This document shows, piece after piece, positions 1-10,488 of a DNA stretch of 64,000 bases (its first letter is position 1; each line of letters begins with the position of its first letter). A program made the translations under genes and the position numbers. The notes below the pieces were generated by a model. It ran no database searches and was not told the DNA's origin. It worked only from the letters and a program-made list of their open reading frames with translations. The DNA comes from Cercozoa sp. M6MM (Eukaryota > Endomyxa: Ascetosporea): assembly GCA_040357565.1 (NCBI GenBank), contig JBDODJ010000004.1, one strand, 5' to 3'.

Positions 1-428
1 ATGAGGAAAGCATTGGTACGACGACCGCGTTGAACGGCATCGTTGAAAGTAAACTTGCGCGACGGCGATACCTGGTACAAAATTTTGAGACGGTCGGCGG
101 GTGCTATGACGGTTTTGGCGCATGCACCTAATAACAGGAAGACCATTTTAAGCAGGACAGCCCATCTCGCGCGAGCCGAGGTAAGATTCTTATTGAGCGA
201 AGAAACAACATGTAGCAACACGCAACACCTGCCAGACCACCGCACAGCAGCGACTCAGTTGTCGAAAGCTGTCCCGACATGCTCCGCACGCACCTGATCG
301 CCTGTGTTTAGCTTTCAAGTTTTCTTTTTCCTGCACGTGGAGCGCTGGGACTTGGTGACCAACAACGATCCCCTGCCTGACCTGTGGCTGCAGGTTCCTG
401 GGGCTCCGCATCTCCAGCACAAGGCCTA
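1..428 (+). CDS. Possible 3' end of an unidentified gene
   Basis: A reading frame on the plus strand runs from about 298 to a TAA at 426-428 and encodes a hydrophobic-then-polar tail that includes HVERWDLVTNNDPLPD. A plausible splice donor lies at 181 (GAG|GTAAG). I could not join the exons in a consistent phase, and I recognise no family. The next gene starts only 21 bp downstream on the same strand. This may be the last exon of a gene cut by the window edge, or chance coding potential. Confidence 0.25.
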
Positions 429-449
429 ATGTCGACTGGGTAGAATAGC

Positions 450-1417
450 ATGGTCAAATACTCGTTGGTAGCGGACAAAGCCGTAGCGGCGGGTATCGTT
501 TTGGAGTAGTTGCGCGTATCTTCCAATTTTCTTCCGTTCCTCGTCCGACCTGGCATTGCAGGCTTGCACCCAAAGTTCGAACACATGATGGCGCTGGCCG
601 CAGAAACGCTCCTGAGTGATCCGATGATCGACGCAGGCCGTGGTGTGTGATATAAATAGGTTTTAGTGTTGTTGATGCTGTACTCTGCAGCTCTTCCTGT
701 GTCGTGCCAGAAATTGTATGTTGTTTGAACACACAGGCATCACGCGACAAAAGCTTCAGATGAAAATGATCCAGATGTTTCCAGCTTGCGAAAAGGTCTA
801 CTTCAAAACGTTGTTCAAAAACGTAGGTTTTCCTGGAATCCGGTTTCAGTCTCGGGAAGCTTCATGTTGTGTGTTGCCTCAGACTCTCTACCGTGTGATG
901 AGACCAGTGTCGGCTGCTCGTCTGGTTCTTCAGGTAATTACAGAGAAAGGCATTCGTTGATACTGGTGGCTGCTGCGCTCGTGAATTGCAGTGTGTCAGA
1001 GCGCTATGGGTCATTTGTTTTTTGTCAGGACAAGGAACGGTTGGATGCCGACTGGCTGAAACCATGGGAGCCACCTGAGGCTGCCAACAACGAAGACTTA
1101 CAGCAGCAGGCACTTGAAGTTGCCACGGCATTGCACGAGGTACGCCCTCATGCCTATATCTAGTATGCTATCGACCATCGAGATTTCGATTGATTAGAAC
1201 GGCGTCGATGCCATTCAACAAGCGCTGCTGCACAGTGGTGACATCGAACAAGTGAAGCAACTTCTGGGAGCGCTGCGCAAGCACCTCGAATTGCCCGAGG
1301 TACCTGTCTTTATGTTTCATTCTTGATTCAGTCCATTGACCCAGCATATTGTTGTGTTTTGGGCAGCCCGAGGTTGAAGAGCAGGAAACGGGCAACAAAC
1401 GACGCCGAACCGCCTGA
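450..1417 (+). CDS. Unidentified small protein with basic C-terminus
   Basis: Exons chain in consistent phase: 450-492, then 562 to about 640, 738 to about 795, about 850-933, then three further exons beginning near 1030, 1198 and 1367. The protein is roughly 175 residues. It starts MVKYSLVADKAVAAG, has a helical C-terminal half (ALLHSGDIEQVKQLLGALRK) and ends in NKRRRTA, which could serve as a nuclear localisation signal. The ATG at 450 is the first in frame, and all splice sites used are GT-AG. The middle introns are less certain than the last three exons. I recognise no family. A copy of the dispersed 3'-flank repeat lies about 100 bp after the stop, as it does behind PCCA and cyclophilin. 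Confidence 0.5.
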
Positions 1418-1499
1418 GACTAGAAGTATTAAAGTCCAATCCGGGGTTTGATTGTTTGATTGATTGACGGTTCTATTTAAACAAGTAACGCAAGCGTCG

Positions 1500-1565
1500 G
1501 GTGCCTAGTCGTTAGAGTCGGAGATTTTAAAGCTGGCAAGCGAGCTCACCGACGGCTCAATGGCG
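1500..1565 (+). repeat. Dispersed 3'-flank element, copy 1
   Basis: This copy contains GGCAAGCGAGCTCACC at 1535-1550. Its flanks (GTGCCTAGTCGTTAGAG before, GACGGCTCAATGGCG after) are also shared with the other copies. Copies 2 (40785-40852, minus strand) and 3 (52342-52399, plus strand) match it. It lies about 100 bp downstream of the stop codon of the 450-1417 gene, in the direction of transcription. Confidence 0.75.
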
Positions 1566-1876
1566 TATCATGCTAAGACGGTCCGCACGAAGTCAACCCG
1601 GGGGGAGGGTGGCGATTTCCTGAGAAAGTGGCGCGACTGTCCTTTATATTCAACTCTCAACCCCGCTAGTGGAGTGCAGCAGCAAGTGCATTGAGTGTGC
1701 TCACACGCGTGCGGAGGCTTTGTTGTATTCCCAGGCAGAACAATCGGCTTAGAGGCGCTCTGCAAGAACAGCAAGTCGATGGGCGAAGCTTTCGATATAT
1801 TGGGTCGCACCTCAGCGTAGTCTGCTTTTGATTTTTACTTAAACATGAAGTCATACACTGTTGAAACTGAAATATC

Positions 1877-2330
1877 ATGCGCAGGAGGCGTGTGCGTCGG
1901 GAGCGTCGACTCTACCGGCGCCACGTGCGCGAGGAAGTGCGTCGTCTGTGGCGACGCCTGCAGGTATTGATGCGTTGTATGTTCAGAGCGTATGAGTGTG
2001 TGTCGTGCTGCTCAGACACCGGAACAAATGGATTGGCAAGTGGCCAAGACGCAGTTTCTGCAGCTGTTTGTGGCACCTCGGTATGTCAGCTTAGACGTCT
2101 GTCAGCTTAAGATGACTCTAATGTCTCTTTGAGTGTGCACAATAGAGCAGTGATCCAGGCAGCGCAGTTCAGACGGCAGATTAAGGTAGCGAAGATGGTT
2201 TTGTCTATGTGTGTATGTGTATATATGCGTGTATGTATGTGTATTTGTGTTATGTGTTATGTGTGTGTGTGTGTGTGTGTGTTTGTGTTTGTGTGTATGT
2301 GTGTGTGTTTGTGCGTGTGTGTGTGTTTGT

Positions 2331-2412
<82 letters not shown>

Positions 2413-3360
2413 CTTTGTGTATTGGTAGGGCAGGAGAGCACGCGATGACCCGGCCTTCCTGGTGCTACTGTGCGCACTGGCCGCCGTGTGTGGTTTTCTG
2501 GGCGGTTTCATTGTGCGCATCAAGACGGGCCTGCCGCTGGTGCCGATGTCACTACTCTGCGTGCTGCGTGTCGTGCTGCTCGACGTTCTACTTGCCGGTA
2601 CCTTTGATACCTTAGCCTATTCCACGTGCTATCTGCCGGCTCCCTACTCGCTACCCTTGGAGAACAGGTGCCGTCATGGCATCACTATCGTCGAGTTATT
2701 TGAATCGCGAGGGTCGCCGCAGTCACAGCGATGTCGTCGACTACGACACCGTGAGTACCCTGGAGAGCGACATCGACACCGACGAAGTGCTGCTCATCGA
2801 CTCCAACTTTGACACGTACGTGTGCTGCTCCCTGTGCCTTCCTTTGTCTTTACGTAGCCATATCCTTCTCCTGACAACAGGAGAAGGGAGCCGATCGAGT
2901 GGCTCTACTGTTTTGACGTGCACTGCAATGCACTCGTGCCTACCGTACTCTCGTTTCAACTACTCTGTATGCCATGCATGTGTCCTTGTATGTTCAGTTG
3001 GTGCTGGCTCGGCTGCTGCCAAGCATCGTTGCTATCATGTTCATTCCGTGGCTGTCCAATCTGTTGCAGGTGTGTGCTGTCTGCTTTTATCTTGTTCTGT
3101 GAATTGGTTTTACTGCAGCTGGCAGCTGCTGCTGCCTACTGCTACATTTGCTTTCTCGGTTTTTCGGTGCTGCCGGGCGTCCGTCGCACAGAACGACTGC
3201 TGTACTGCGTACCGGTTGTTGCGCTGCTCATTCTACTGGCCTGTCTGGTACATTGTCTTGAGTTGCTGTGTGGCAGCCTTTGTGCTTCATGGTTCAACTT
3301 TAGTTCAACGTCGATGTCAATGTGCTGTACTGGACGTTCCGTCCCAACTTATACCGCTAG
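1877..3360 (+). CDS. UNC50: UNC-50 family Golgi membrane protein
   Basis: Nine exons chain in phase: 1877-1963, 2016-2080, 2146-2185, 2429-2597, 2668-2815, 2881-2944, 2998-3069, 3119-3247 and 3304-3360. They give 276 residues, close to the length of animal UNC-50. Family landmarks in order are the basic N-terminus, EQMDWQVAKTQFLQLFVAPR, RRARDDPAFLVLL before the first membrane segment, IEWLYCFDVHCNALVP, YCYICFLGFSVLP and a short hydrophilic tail ending FRPNLYR. About five hydrophobic segments are visible. UNC-50/GMH1 proteins are multipass proteins of the early secretory pathway, linked to Arf-GEF recruitment in yeast and to receptor trafficking in animals. Intron 3 (2186-2428) is unusually long because it carries a TG repeat. 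The annotated ATG is the only one upstream in frame. Confidence 0.93.
2257..2406 (+). repeat. TG microsatellite in UNC-50 intron 3
   Basis: This is an almost pure TG tract, interrupted early by TTTG and ATG variants, inside intron 2186-2428. Long open frames of alternating Cys-Val or His-Thr across it are artefacts. The sense strand of the gene reads TG. Confidence 0.95.
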
Positions 3361-3678
3361 CCTGATACCTGGCGATACTGTATCGTCTGTGGCCACTGCA
3401 CGGTCGGAAAGGTAATCGACAAGTTCGGTTAGCTTGCAGTTGCATTCGCGTCGATCGCGTTTCGGTTGACGTGAGTTGCCATTTAAATTCAATCTGTCAG
3501 CCGGTCTCTTGTCACTCCTCGAGAAAGCGGAAAACGTAATCGAGATGCCCAGCCCATTTGGGCTGGAGCTAAGACGGATATTCAGTCTGGTCATGCGAGT
3601 AGCATCGCGTGGCGTACGTACTGTAGTCTCGCGACCAGACGTGAGTCAGTGCACCGTACCGCGCTATTCTGACCCTAC
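3361..3678. other. Intergenic, convergent gene ends
   Basis: This stretch lies between the UNC-50 stop (+) and the stop of the minus-strand gene at 3679. An open plus-strand frame at 3476-3682 has no recognisable family and no supporting splice context. I see nothing else. Confidence 0.4.
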
Positions 3679-4915
3679 TTAAGAATGCATAACGAGCGAG
3701 CAGCATGTGAGCGCGCCATCGGCCTTGTGGAGCTCCGACATGTTGCACTCGCTCACACGCACAGGGGCATGCGCACTCATGTCACTCTCCGACTCAACGA
3801 GCTTCAGTGCGTCTTTGATGCGAGTGAGGAAAGCATCGAACATGGTGTCAGTGACGTGATCGAACTCCTCCTGCATACCAACGTCGCGAAGCTCGAGTTA
3901 CGCAGTGCAGCGAGCAATTCAAATTGACCGATACCCGTGAGCGTACGATGAGGGTGCCGCCGCAGCGCACAACGTTGGCGTGTGCCACTGACGGTGCAGA
4001 CACGAAGCGAGGTGTCTTCCTGGAGTCATACATTGGTGGACTCAAGGATCACATATCCGTCAATACATGTGCTACACTCCGAGTCGACGCAGAGCGTGCT
4101 CAATGTCCGTGCGAAGGTTGGCACCACCCTGCTCGTCGGGTGCGATCACTGCCACTCCGCTGTTGTACACATAATTTACCTGCATCCTAGAAAGAGCAAC
4201 CAGCACACTAGGGTTAGTTACCCGTCGTAGAAGGATGCCATTGTGACCACTACGAAAACAGAGGATGCTGGGACTTGTTTACCGCCGGGTGAAAAAGTAC
4301 GTACGTGTTTTTAGGTGCAGTGCACCCTCGACATGAATCTCCTTGGTTGGCATTCCAAATGCACGGCCTGATTGACGAGTTTCAAATCAAAAGTCTCAGA
4401 GAAAGCTACACGAAAGTTAACTGGCAAGGTAACATACGGACAGCCTCAACACCGTACAGATTCGTTCGTTTCGACACTCCTACCAGGAATGCCGAGCCCT
4501 AAGGCATTAAAGCAGATGTGTTGCCATAATTTACATGTGTGATGTTTCAGTTTCACGCCATAACACACCGTAAACAGCACGTCACCCCCGTCCAAACGGA
4601 CGAGATCGGTGTCCAGTCCTAGGTCTTGCACGGTGACAACACGAGCGTCGGAGTGCTGGCGTAGAGCTGCGGACACTGCAGTGGTTTCCTACTCCAGAAA
4701 CATGCCCTGATTTTGAACAAGGTAAGCAAGAAAATTGATGGTACCCCACGACGCGAAGGGGCACCGGGAACAGCAAGTAGGACACTGCCCGATCCTCAGT
4801 TGTATTTGGGTGTATGCATCAAGAATGGAGCCAAATTGAGTCACAGGTTACATGTCTTGAGCTGCGATGGCACAGTCCTCCACAAAGCAACAGTCCGGCA
4901 GCGTGGATAATCCTC
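3679..4915 (-). CDS. Unidentified multi-exon gene
   Basis: Read on the minus strand, the last exon encodes the helical LRDVGMQEEFDHVTDTMFDA, then LTRIKDALKLVESESDMSA, and ends at 3679. It joins in phase 0 to an exon ending HANVVRCGGTLI through a GTACGC...CGAG intron. Further 5' there is an exon reading SVFVVVTMASFYDG that splices in phase into MQVNYVYNSGVAVIAPDEQG. Exons containing FSETFDLKLVNQAVHLECQ and QDLGLDTDLVRLDGGDVLFT lie above that. The 5' end is unresolved: an exon near 4660-4760 reads into an in-frame TAG at about 4701. I considered exosome RNase PH-like subunits, but no diagnostic motif supports that. The opposite strand also has open frames, so the strand call rests on splice-phase consistency. 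Confidence 0.45.
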
Positions 4916-5600
4916 GCAGTCGCAACACTCGCTTACACTCGCTCTAAATATTCACTCTGACCGCAGTTCCTTCCCTTCTGTAGAAAGTCCCAGTGCAAGA
5001 ACACCTCCAGTTGGACGACGTATTTCTCGTGCTGCTGTTCGGCTGTGGCCTGCTGGATTGTTGCACTGTCATCACTGCGCAACGCTCCCTACGGTTTAAC
5101 AACTTAAAGCATCCCTTTTCGGGGAAACATGGAGGGAGTACGACAGCAAAAGAAGACGACACATCGCGCACCAAAATCCATTGGCACTCCAGCATTATCG
5201 ACGACACAAAAGCTAACGAAAAACAAGTCGCAACGGAATTGAAAGAGAGTTTAGTTACAGCACTCGGCATTTTTTGTGCGGGGCAGTTCGGTGTTTCGCT
5301 TTTTTTGCTCGACAGATTATTTCCGTCGTTAAAATTTATCAATAAACCGGGTAACCCACGTCACTTGATTGAAGGCTCGTCTACGTACAATCGACATGAC
5401 AGTTCGATAAATTTCAAATTGGAGTGGATTGAGCTGAAATTAAACTTTGAGTTACGTTTATTATCGTCGCGTATCAGCGCAGCTGTTGTACTCGCAAACC
5501 CGTTGCGTCCGTCATGATCAACACGTACCGTTCGTATATGCAAACCTTAGTACATTTCGTTCATGTTCAATTCAGTCACCCACGTCACGTCAGACGACGG
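4916..5600. other. Region without a supported gene
   Basis: A 174-codon open frame on the plus strand (4993-5517) contains a hydrophobic stretch near SLVTALGIFCAGQFGVSLF. It has no recognisable family, and there is also open sequence on the other strand. It could be a small membrane protein, or the 5' part of the gene ending at 3679. I cannot decide. Confidence 0.25.
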
Positions 5601-7214
5601 TCAGTCCTCCGCTCGTCGCGTTTTGTCTTGACGCGATACCTGCAGCGCTTGCGCTGTCTTTGGTTTCTTTTTTGGCGGTTGTTCCTCCTGAGGGTTGACA
5701 CTAGATTCGGTCGGGGTGGTGAGGTCCACAGCGTTGCCACTGTCGTCATTAGCGGTGTCGACTTTTGCCGCAGAAGGATCGCTCGTAGCGCTCTTGGCCT
5801 TTGAGAAAAAATGCACCAGAGAGCGTTGACGCACCTAAATCGCATCAAAAATGAATTTCGAAGAAAGTAGTGCAGAACAAAAACAGATACGTAAAGCAGG
5901 ATACCTTGAACTTCTTCTGTGAAGAGGCACAGCACGCCAGTTTCTCGCACGTGTTGGTGGCGTGGACTCGCTTCACAAGCGCCGTGAAAGTCGCATTGAG
6001 ACGAAGTGTGACAGGACAGTGATCGCTGCCAAACACATTGGCTTGAATGTCGGCTCGAATTCCGTTGTGAGGTTCATTGCTATCGTTATCGTCGTTCGGC
6101 TCATAGAACTCGCGTGAACTACCAAACAAAAGGTAAGTCAGTCGAAAAAGTCACGAACAAAAATTAGCTCTCGACAAAAATAAGAGTTTACATAACAAAG
6201 TAGTCAATACGCCAGCCCTGGTTGCGATCTCTGGCTTTAGAGATTGTGTCCCAGTAGGTGTACGCGTTTCTGCGCAGTGGATGCTGTCGGCGATAGGTAT
6301 CCACCAGACCATCACCAAGCCAGTCTCCAAAGAACTACAACAACTGACTGGAGCTGAACAGGTACAAATTGACTCAAGCAGAATATCGGAACGCACCTGT
6401 CGCTCCTCGGGAAGAAAGCCAGAGTGGTTGATTGTAGGGTCATGGATGTCCATCTCTGTGTGGGCAACTAAACCAAACCAGGAAGAGTTGCACTATTTGA
6501 ACCTTGTTGGATAAATCGCACTGTTAAAGTCGCCACAAATGATGAGTTTTCGTTCTTGCGCTTGCAGCTCTTGGCACCGAGCACGCAATGCGTGGTTGAA
6601 CCTGCGATAACAAAAGGTGATGCTGCGTTTGACCAAATGTGAAAGAAAAGACGTACTTCATCTTGTATTCCTCTCGGTGAGGCCCTCTGCCGCCATTTGG
6701 AAAGTACACATTAAACAGCACAAAACCGTCTGACTCGTTGCCGATATGCACCTCCTGTTCTCAAACATCACATTCAAGTCTACTCAAGCAAGCACATGAT
6801 ATGCTGGTGATACCAAGCATCTACCCTCGTCGATGAAAGCAGCGTTTCCAAAACCTTCTCTGACGTGTGTGACGGGCACACTGAACCAAATATCGATTCA
6901 GTGTACTTTCGACACACAGTGTATAATATGTATATCTGGTACCTCTTCTTGACGTAAACAGCAACGCCGGAGTATCCTTTGCGCTTCGTGCCTAGTGTAA
7001 ATGCCCAGAACGACCGATAGCCCTTGATCTGCCACACACAACAACACGTGTGAGTAGCACCGACCTTAAAAAGATGTAGTTCAAACACTACCATCGTCAC
7101 GGGTCGTCCAAGAGAGTGAAAGGACGACACTTTCGTTTCTTGCAGGCAGACGACATCGGGGTCGTTTAACTCCTCTGTACACGCACACACACGTATATAC
7201 ATACATACACACGT

Positions 7215-7257
<43 letters not shown>

Positions 7258-7575
7258 NNNNNNNNNNNNNNNNNNNNNNNNNNNNNNNNNNNNNNNNNNN
7301 NNNNNNNNNNNNNNNNNNNNNNNNNNNNNNNNNNNNNNNNNNNNNNNNNNNNNNNNNCACACACGCACATACACACACACGCACATACACACACAGACTA
7401 CTATCATCATCATAATGCTGCAAAACTGACTTTTGAAGAGCGAGGCAAAATCTCGCTTCTTTGACGACAAGAGTCGCTCGATCGCGCGAATACCTTAGGG
7501 GTCGCCAGATCGTATATATGCAATCCACCGACAGAATGGGATAATACCGTTTACATTCCAAGACACCAGAAGCAT
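5601..7575 (-). CDS. AP endonuclease (ExoIII/APE1 type) with C-terminal PIP-like box
   Basis: The protein starts MLLVSWNVNGIIPF at 7575. It continues through LNDPDVVCLQETKV (catalytic Glu, near 7140-7170), KGYSGVAVYVKK, FVLFNVYFPNGGRGPHREE, KLIICGDFNSA (near 6540), DIHDPTINHSGFLPEERQ, DTYRRQHPLRRNAYTYWDT, NQGWRIDYFVM and GSDHCPVTLRLN (catalytic Asp-His, near 6025). These are the ExoIII/APE1 motifs in order, so the enzyme should incise the phosphodiester bond 5' of abasic sites in base excision repair. A C-terminal extension carries QRSLVHFF (about 5812-5834), which fits a PCNA-binding PIP box, then a Lys-rich tail with EEQPPKKKPK. One intron holds a TG repeat and a 100-N gap (7258-7357). The join between exon 1 and exon 2 is not resolved. 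Confidence 0.88.
7165..7396 (-). repeat. TG microsatellite (sense) with 100-N gap in AP endonuclease intron
   Basis: CA repeats on the plus strand, which read TG on the sense strand, flank a run of exactly 100 N at 7258-7357. The run length is that of a placeholder gap, so the true repeat length is unknown. The tract lies inside an intron of the minus-strand AP endonuclease. Confidence 0.9.
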
Positions 7576-7875
7576 CCCAGAAAGCTTAGGCACACTTTAG
7601 CCAGTATTAAACACGCTAAGGCACAGACCAAAGCTCGTATTTGGCTCTATTCTCTCTGTAGCAACTTAAGTTTTTTGGCAGTTATAGTATCCCTGAATAA
7701 CTAAAACAGTGTTATTTTCGTGTCGAGTGGTTGGGGATGACAAGAAACTAATGAAACATTGCCGGAACGTGAGATGTGGTTGAAGAAACAATGGTGCTTT
7801 CGACATTTTCGTCGAAGTCTGCAGGTGAGGGAAAGCACCAAGAACGTCGTTCGACGTTCCTGGGGTGGGTGAAGG

Positions 7876-9962
7876 TTAGAACGGCCACTGGCAGTTGAGC
7901 GGTGGTGACGGCACTCGCAGCAGAAGCAAGTCGTCCTCGAGCTCCTTGTCGGGCAGACTGCTGTCTGTTCAGATATTAGCTTGTCTGCTAGGTGTGCTTT
8001 GGTATCCTCATTTTCTCACTGGTACAGTCACTGACAACGTCGAGGTTCTCCCAGACAGAAACGAGCGCAGGCACGCTCTCACGGCCGTCAGTAGCGTAGG
8101 GCCCTTCCGACTGCAAGTCAAGGATCAGGGGTCAGAAAGTAGGACTAAGCAAAGAGGAGAAACTGTACATGGTCAAAGCAAGAGGAAAGCTTGACGAGAG
8201 GATTTGAGCAGTTGTGTTGCTCGAGCAGACTGCGAATAAAAGGCGCTCGAATCGCCTCCGACGTGGCCGATGTGGTGGCTGACGTGGAGGTCAGCGACAC
8301 TTCCGACGTGGCCGACATGGGACGCCTGTCGCTCTGCACGACGATGCATTTGGCGTCCTGCGCGGCAGCAGACGTCTCTTCCGTCTCGTCGCTGACGCAA
8401 ACGTGGCCAAAAAACTCGCCAAAGTCCACAGCGAAACGACGGTTTTGTGGCGACATGTTCGTCGAGGCCTGACTCCTGTCCACAAGGCCAACAAGTGGGT
8501 GTGACACTTTGCACATGGACAGAGCAGGCACGCGTACTTCTCGTCATTCGACGTCGGGAGGCTCAGACTGCGCGTGCGGCCTTGCGAGATTGAGGTTGGA
8601 AACGAAGCCTACAGCCAACCAAGAGTGTTTGCATAGATAGCAGACAGGTAAATTAAGATAAGTACAAAAGAAGCAACTGCGTAGTTTACAGAGAGGCGAC
8701 GCCGTTTGGCACGTCGCGGAGACTTGCGAGGCACTTTGTCGCTCCGTTTGAGTTCGCTAGCACCAGCTGAGTCGGCAATAGTTTTCAAGTTGCGGTGCCT
8801 CTTAGGTTCCTTGCCGCCGGAAGCTGCACACGCACCCTCCAAGAGTATTGTCTTGTTACATTTAAAGTGAGAGAGAAGACAGAGCGAGGAGAGTGCACAC
8901 CTGGTTTCTCGCAGTTGTCGCGTCGAATCGTGAGCAGCAGCGAGTTGATGCGCGACAGGCCGTCACGTTGCCGAATCTCGGCAGTGGCGACCACCAAGCG
9001 GTGCAACAAGCCGATGTCTTGCAGTCCAACGAGGTAGTTGTCGCGACAACTGAATAAAAAATCGATTTGAGCTTTTAAAACACACACACATGTGAAACTC
9101 AAGAAAGCTGTTCCAGTACGTATCACGTCCGTTCTTTTCGGGCACATCAGCAACCGAGATGAGACGAGACAGAAACTTTGAGGCGCCGCCAATGCCACGG
9201 TTCGCTTCGGCGGCCAAGCAGCGCACGACGTGTTCGATGCCACTGGAGTGGCGGCCTGTATCAAACTACCCGCTCACAAAACTGCGATGGAAAGGATGCC
9301 TCCTCCTCAGATAGTCTACCATGTTGCTCGAGGAGTTGCACTGCGCGTGCGAGAAGGTCACGCCAGCTGCGACGAACTGGTTGAGTTCTAATCAGTGGAA
9401 GCAACGACGCACGTGGAATGGGCATGCACTGACAAGGTCATTTAAGTTGAAAGTACACAGGAGGTGCATATGCTTGCGAAGATTGAGGTTGCGGCTCGCT
9501 CACGGCACGTGCACGAAGAACACCTTGAGACACCCGCTCACTCGCGTTTGAGTGAGGCGTCTGCTGCTGCTGCTGCTGTTGCACTGGTCGGAAGGTTGCG
9601 CCAGGGTATGCCGCATTCACAACAGACTGACGTTGCAGGTGTCCATGTACTCGCAAGGTCTGCGTTCCAGTGTGCGTCTGTGCAGGCAACCACGTGAGCA
9701 TGCGCGTTGAGTGGTGGCTTGCCCCGGCAGCGCTGGCGTTGCTGGTGTTGCTGCTGGTGTGACTGCTGGCTGAAGTGTAGCCTGCCTCACCGTCGGTAGC
9801 AGCGGCGCTTGCTGTTGATGCGCACTGCGACAACATCTGAGACGGCATCGGGTGCTGCGACGAGCCTGCGCGCTCGCACTTTTGCACCAGCAAAGGCGCA
9901 TGCGTTCGCACTGGCCGCGGGTGCACCAGCTGACTGCTCTCGGAGTGCCAGTGCTGTTGCAT
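7876..9962 (-). CDS. Unidentified Gln-rich, probably nuclear protein
   Basis: The start at 9962 (MQQHWHSESSQLVHPRP) has an in-frame stop just upstream. The N-terminal ~170 residues are low complexity (Ser/Thr/Ala/Gln) and include seven consecutive Gln near 9570. Next come an exon with AAGVTFSHAQCNSSSNMVDY, then EHVVRCLAAEANRGIGGASK, then DNYLVGLQDIGLLHRLVVAT. A basic stretch (PRKSPRRAKRRRL, near 8700) could be a nuclear localisation signal. After it come a Cys-rich patch (YACLLCPCAKCHTH), a Ser/Thr-rich stretch, and a last exon ending PPLNCQWPF at 7876. The final three exons join in consistent phase. The Leu-rich middle and Gln-rich start suggest a transcription or chromatin regulator, but I recognise no family. 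Confidence 0.6.
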
Positions 9963-10488
9963 TTTATCTCAACTCAACGCGTTCGAGGCCTGCGCAAATA
10001 AATTCACACAGGTAAATAAAGCTCCGAAACTCTCACTGACGGACAGTCAATGAAAGACTCATGCGGTTGGGCACCACCATCGTACTTCCACTGTGATACA
10101 GCAAAATTACCTTCGCCTATTGTTGTTGCCAGTAGGGAAGGCTTCCTTTGAGCTACAACGGCAAATGCAGCTGCAGCGCGATCTACTGGCATGCCAGTGG
10201 TGTGGACATTGCCTGGCAAAAAAATGATTCAGTGTGCAGTTAACCAAAGCCGATGTAGCAGGCTCTGTACGGATGCCATTCCAAAGAGTCTAATGTCCTA
10301 CTGTAAAGCTCAGCCAGAGCGTCGATAAATCACTCGTCCTATTCGTACTAGTAAGTTCAGATGATCACCCGGCCTGGGGCGCTGGCATCGCAGTCAGTCC
10401 GGGTGCTTCTTTCTGTTTTTATCTTTGTATTCGACCGGGTTGTGACGGATGACAGCACGAGACATATCTTTTGTGAAGTGCTACGCTT
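9963..10488 (-). other. Spacer with a possible small minus-strand exon
   Basis: A minus-strand frame from about 10198 down to 10004 starts MPVDRAAAAFAVVAQRKP and ends SELYLPV. It could be a 5' exon of the Gln-rich gene or a separate short protein, and I found no phase-consistent splice to 9962. Nothing else was seen between it and the zinc-finger gene stop at 10489. Confidence 0.25.

Noticed and set aside
647-660. TATA box (GATATAAATAGG) as a promoter
   Set aside because: It lies inside an intron of the 450-1417 gene, and no supported gene starts just downstream.
1500-1565. The dispersed 3'-flank element as a tRNA gene
   Set aside because: Only an A-box-like word is shared. The best B-box-like word (GGTTCACCCC near 40790) is on the opposite strand, and no cloverleaf forms.
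2209-2615. Long Cys-Val or His-Thr open frames across TG/CA tracts, here and at 7.2, 12.4, 28.6, 40.1 and 62.4 kb
   Set aside because: Pure dinucleotide repeats lack stops in several frames, so they give spurious open frames. The flanking splice signals and genes show that they are introns.
4660-4790. Reassigned TAG codon
   Set aside because: UNC-50, SEC23, PCCA and cyclophilin end at TAG where their families end, so TAG is a normal stop here.
3679-4915. Exosome RNase PH-like subunit
   Set aside because: The length and a GGTL-like strand were suggestive, but no arginine-binding or core RNase PH motif could be found.
5601-7575. APE2 as the family of the AP endonuclease
   Set aside because: The catalytic blocks (DIHDP..GFLPEERQ, NQGWRIDYF) are of the APE1/ExoIII kind and no GRF zinc finger is visible. 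Only the PIP-like tail is APE2-like.
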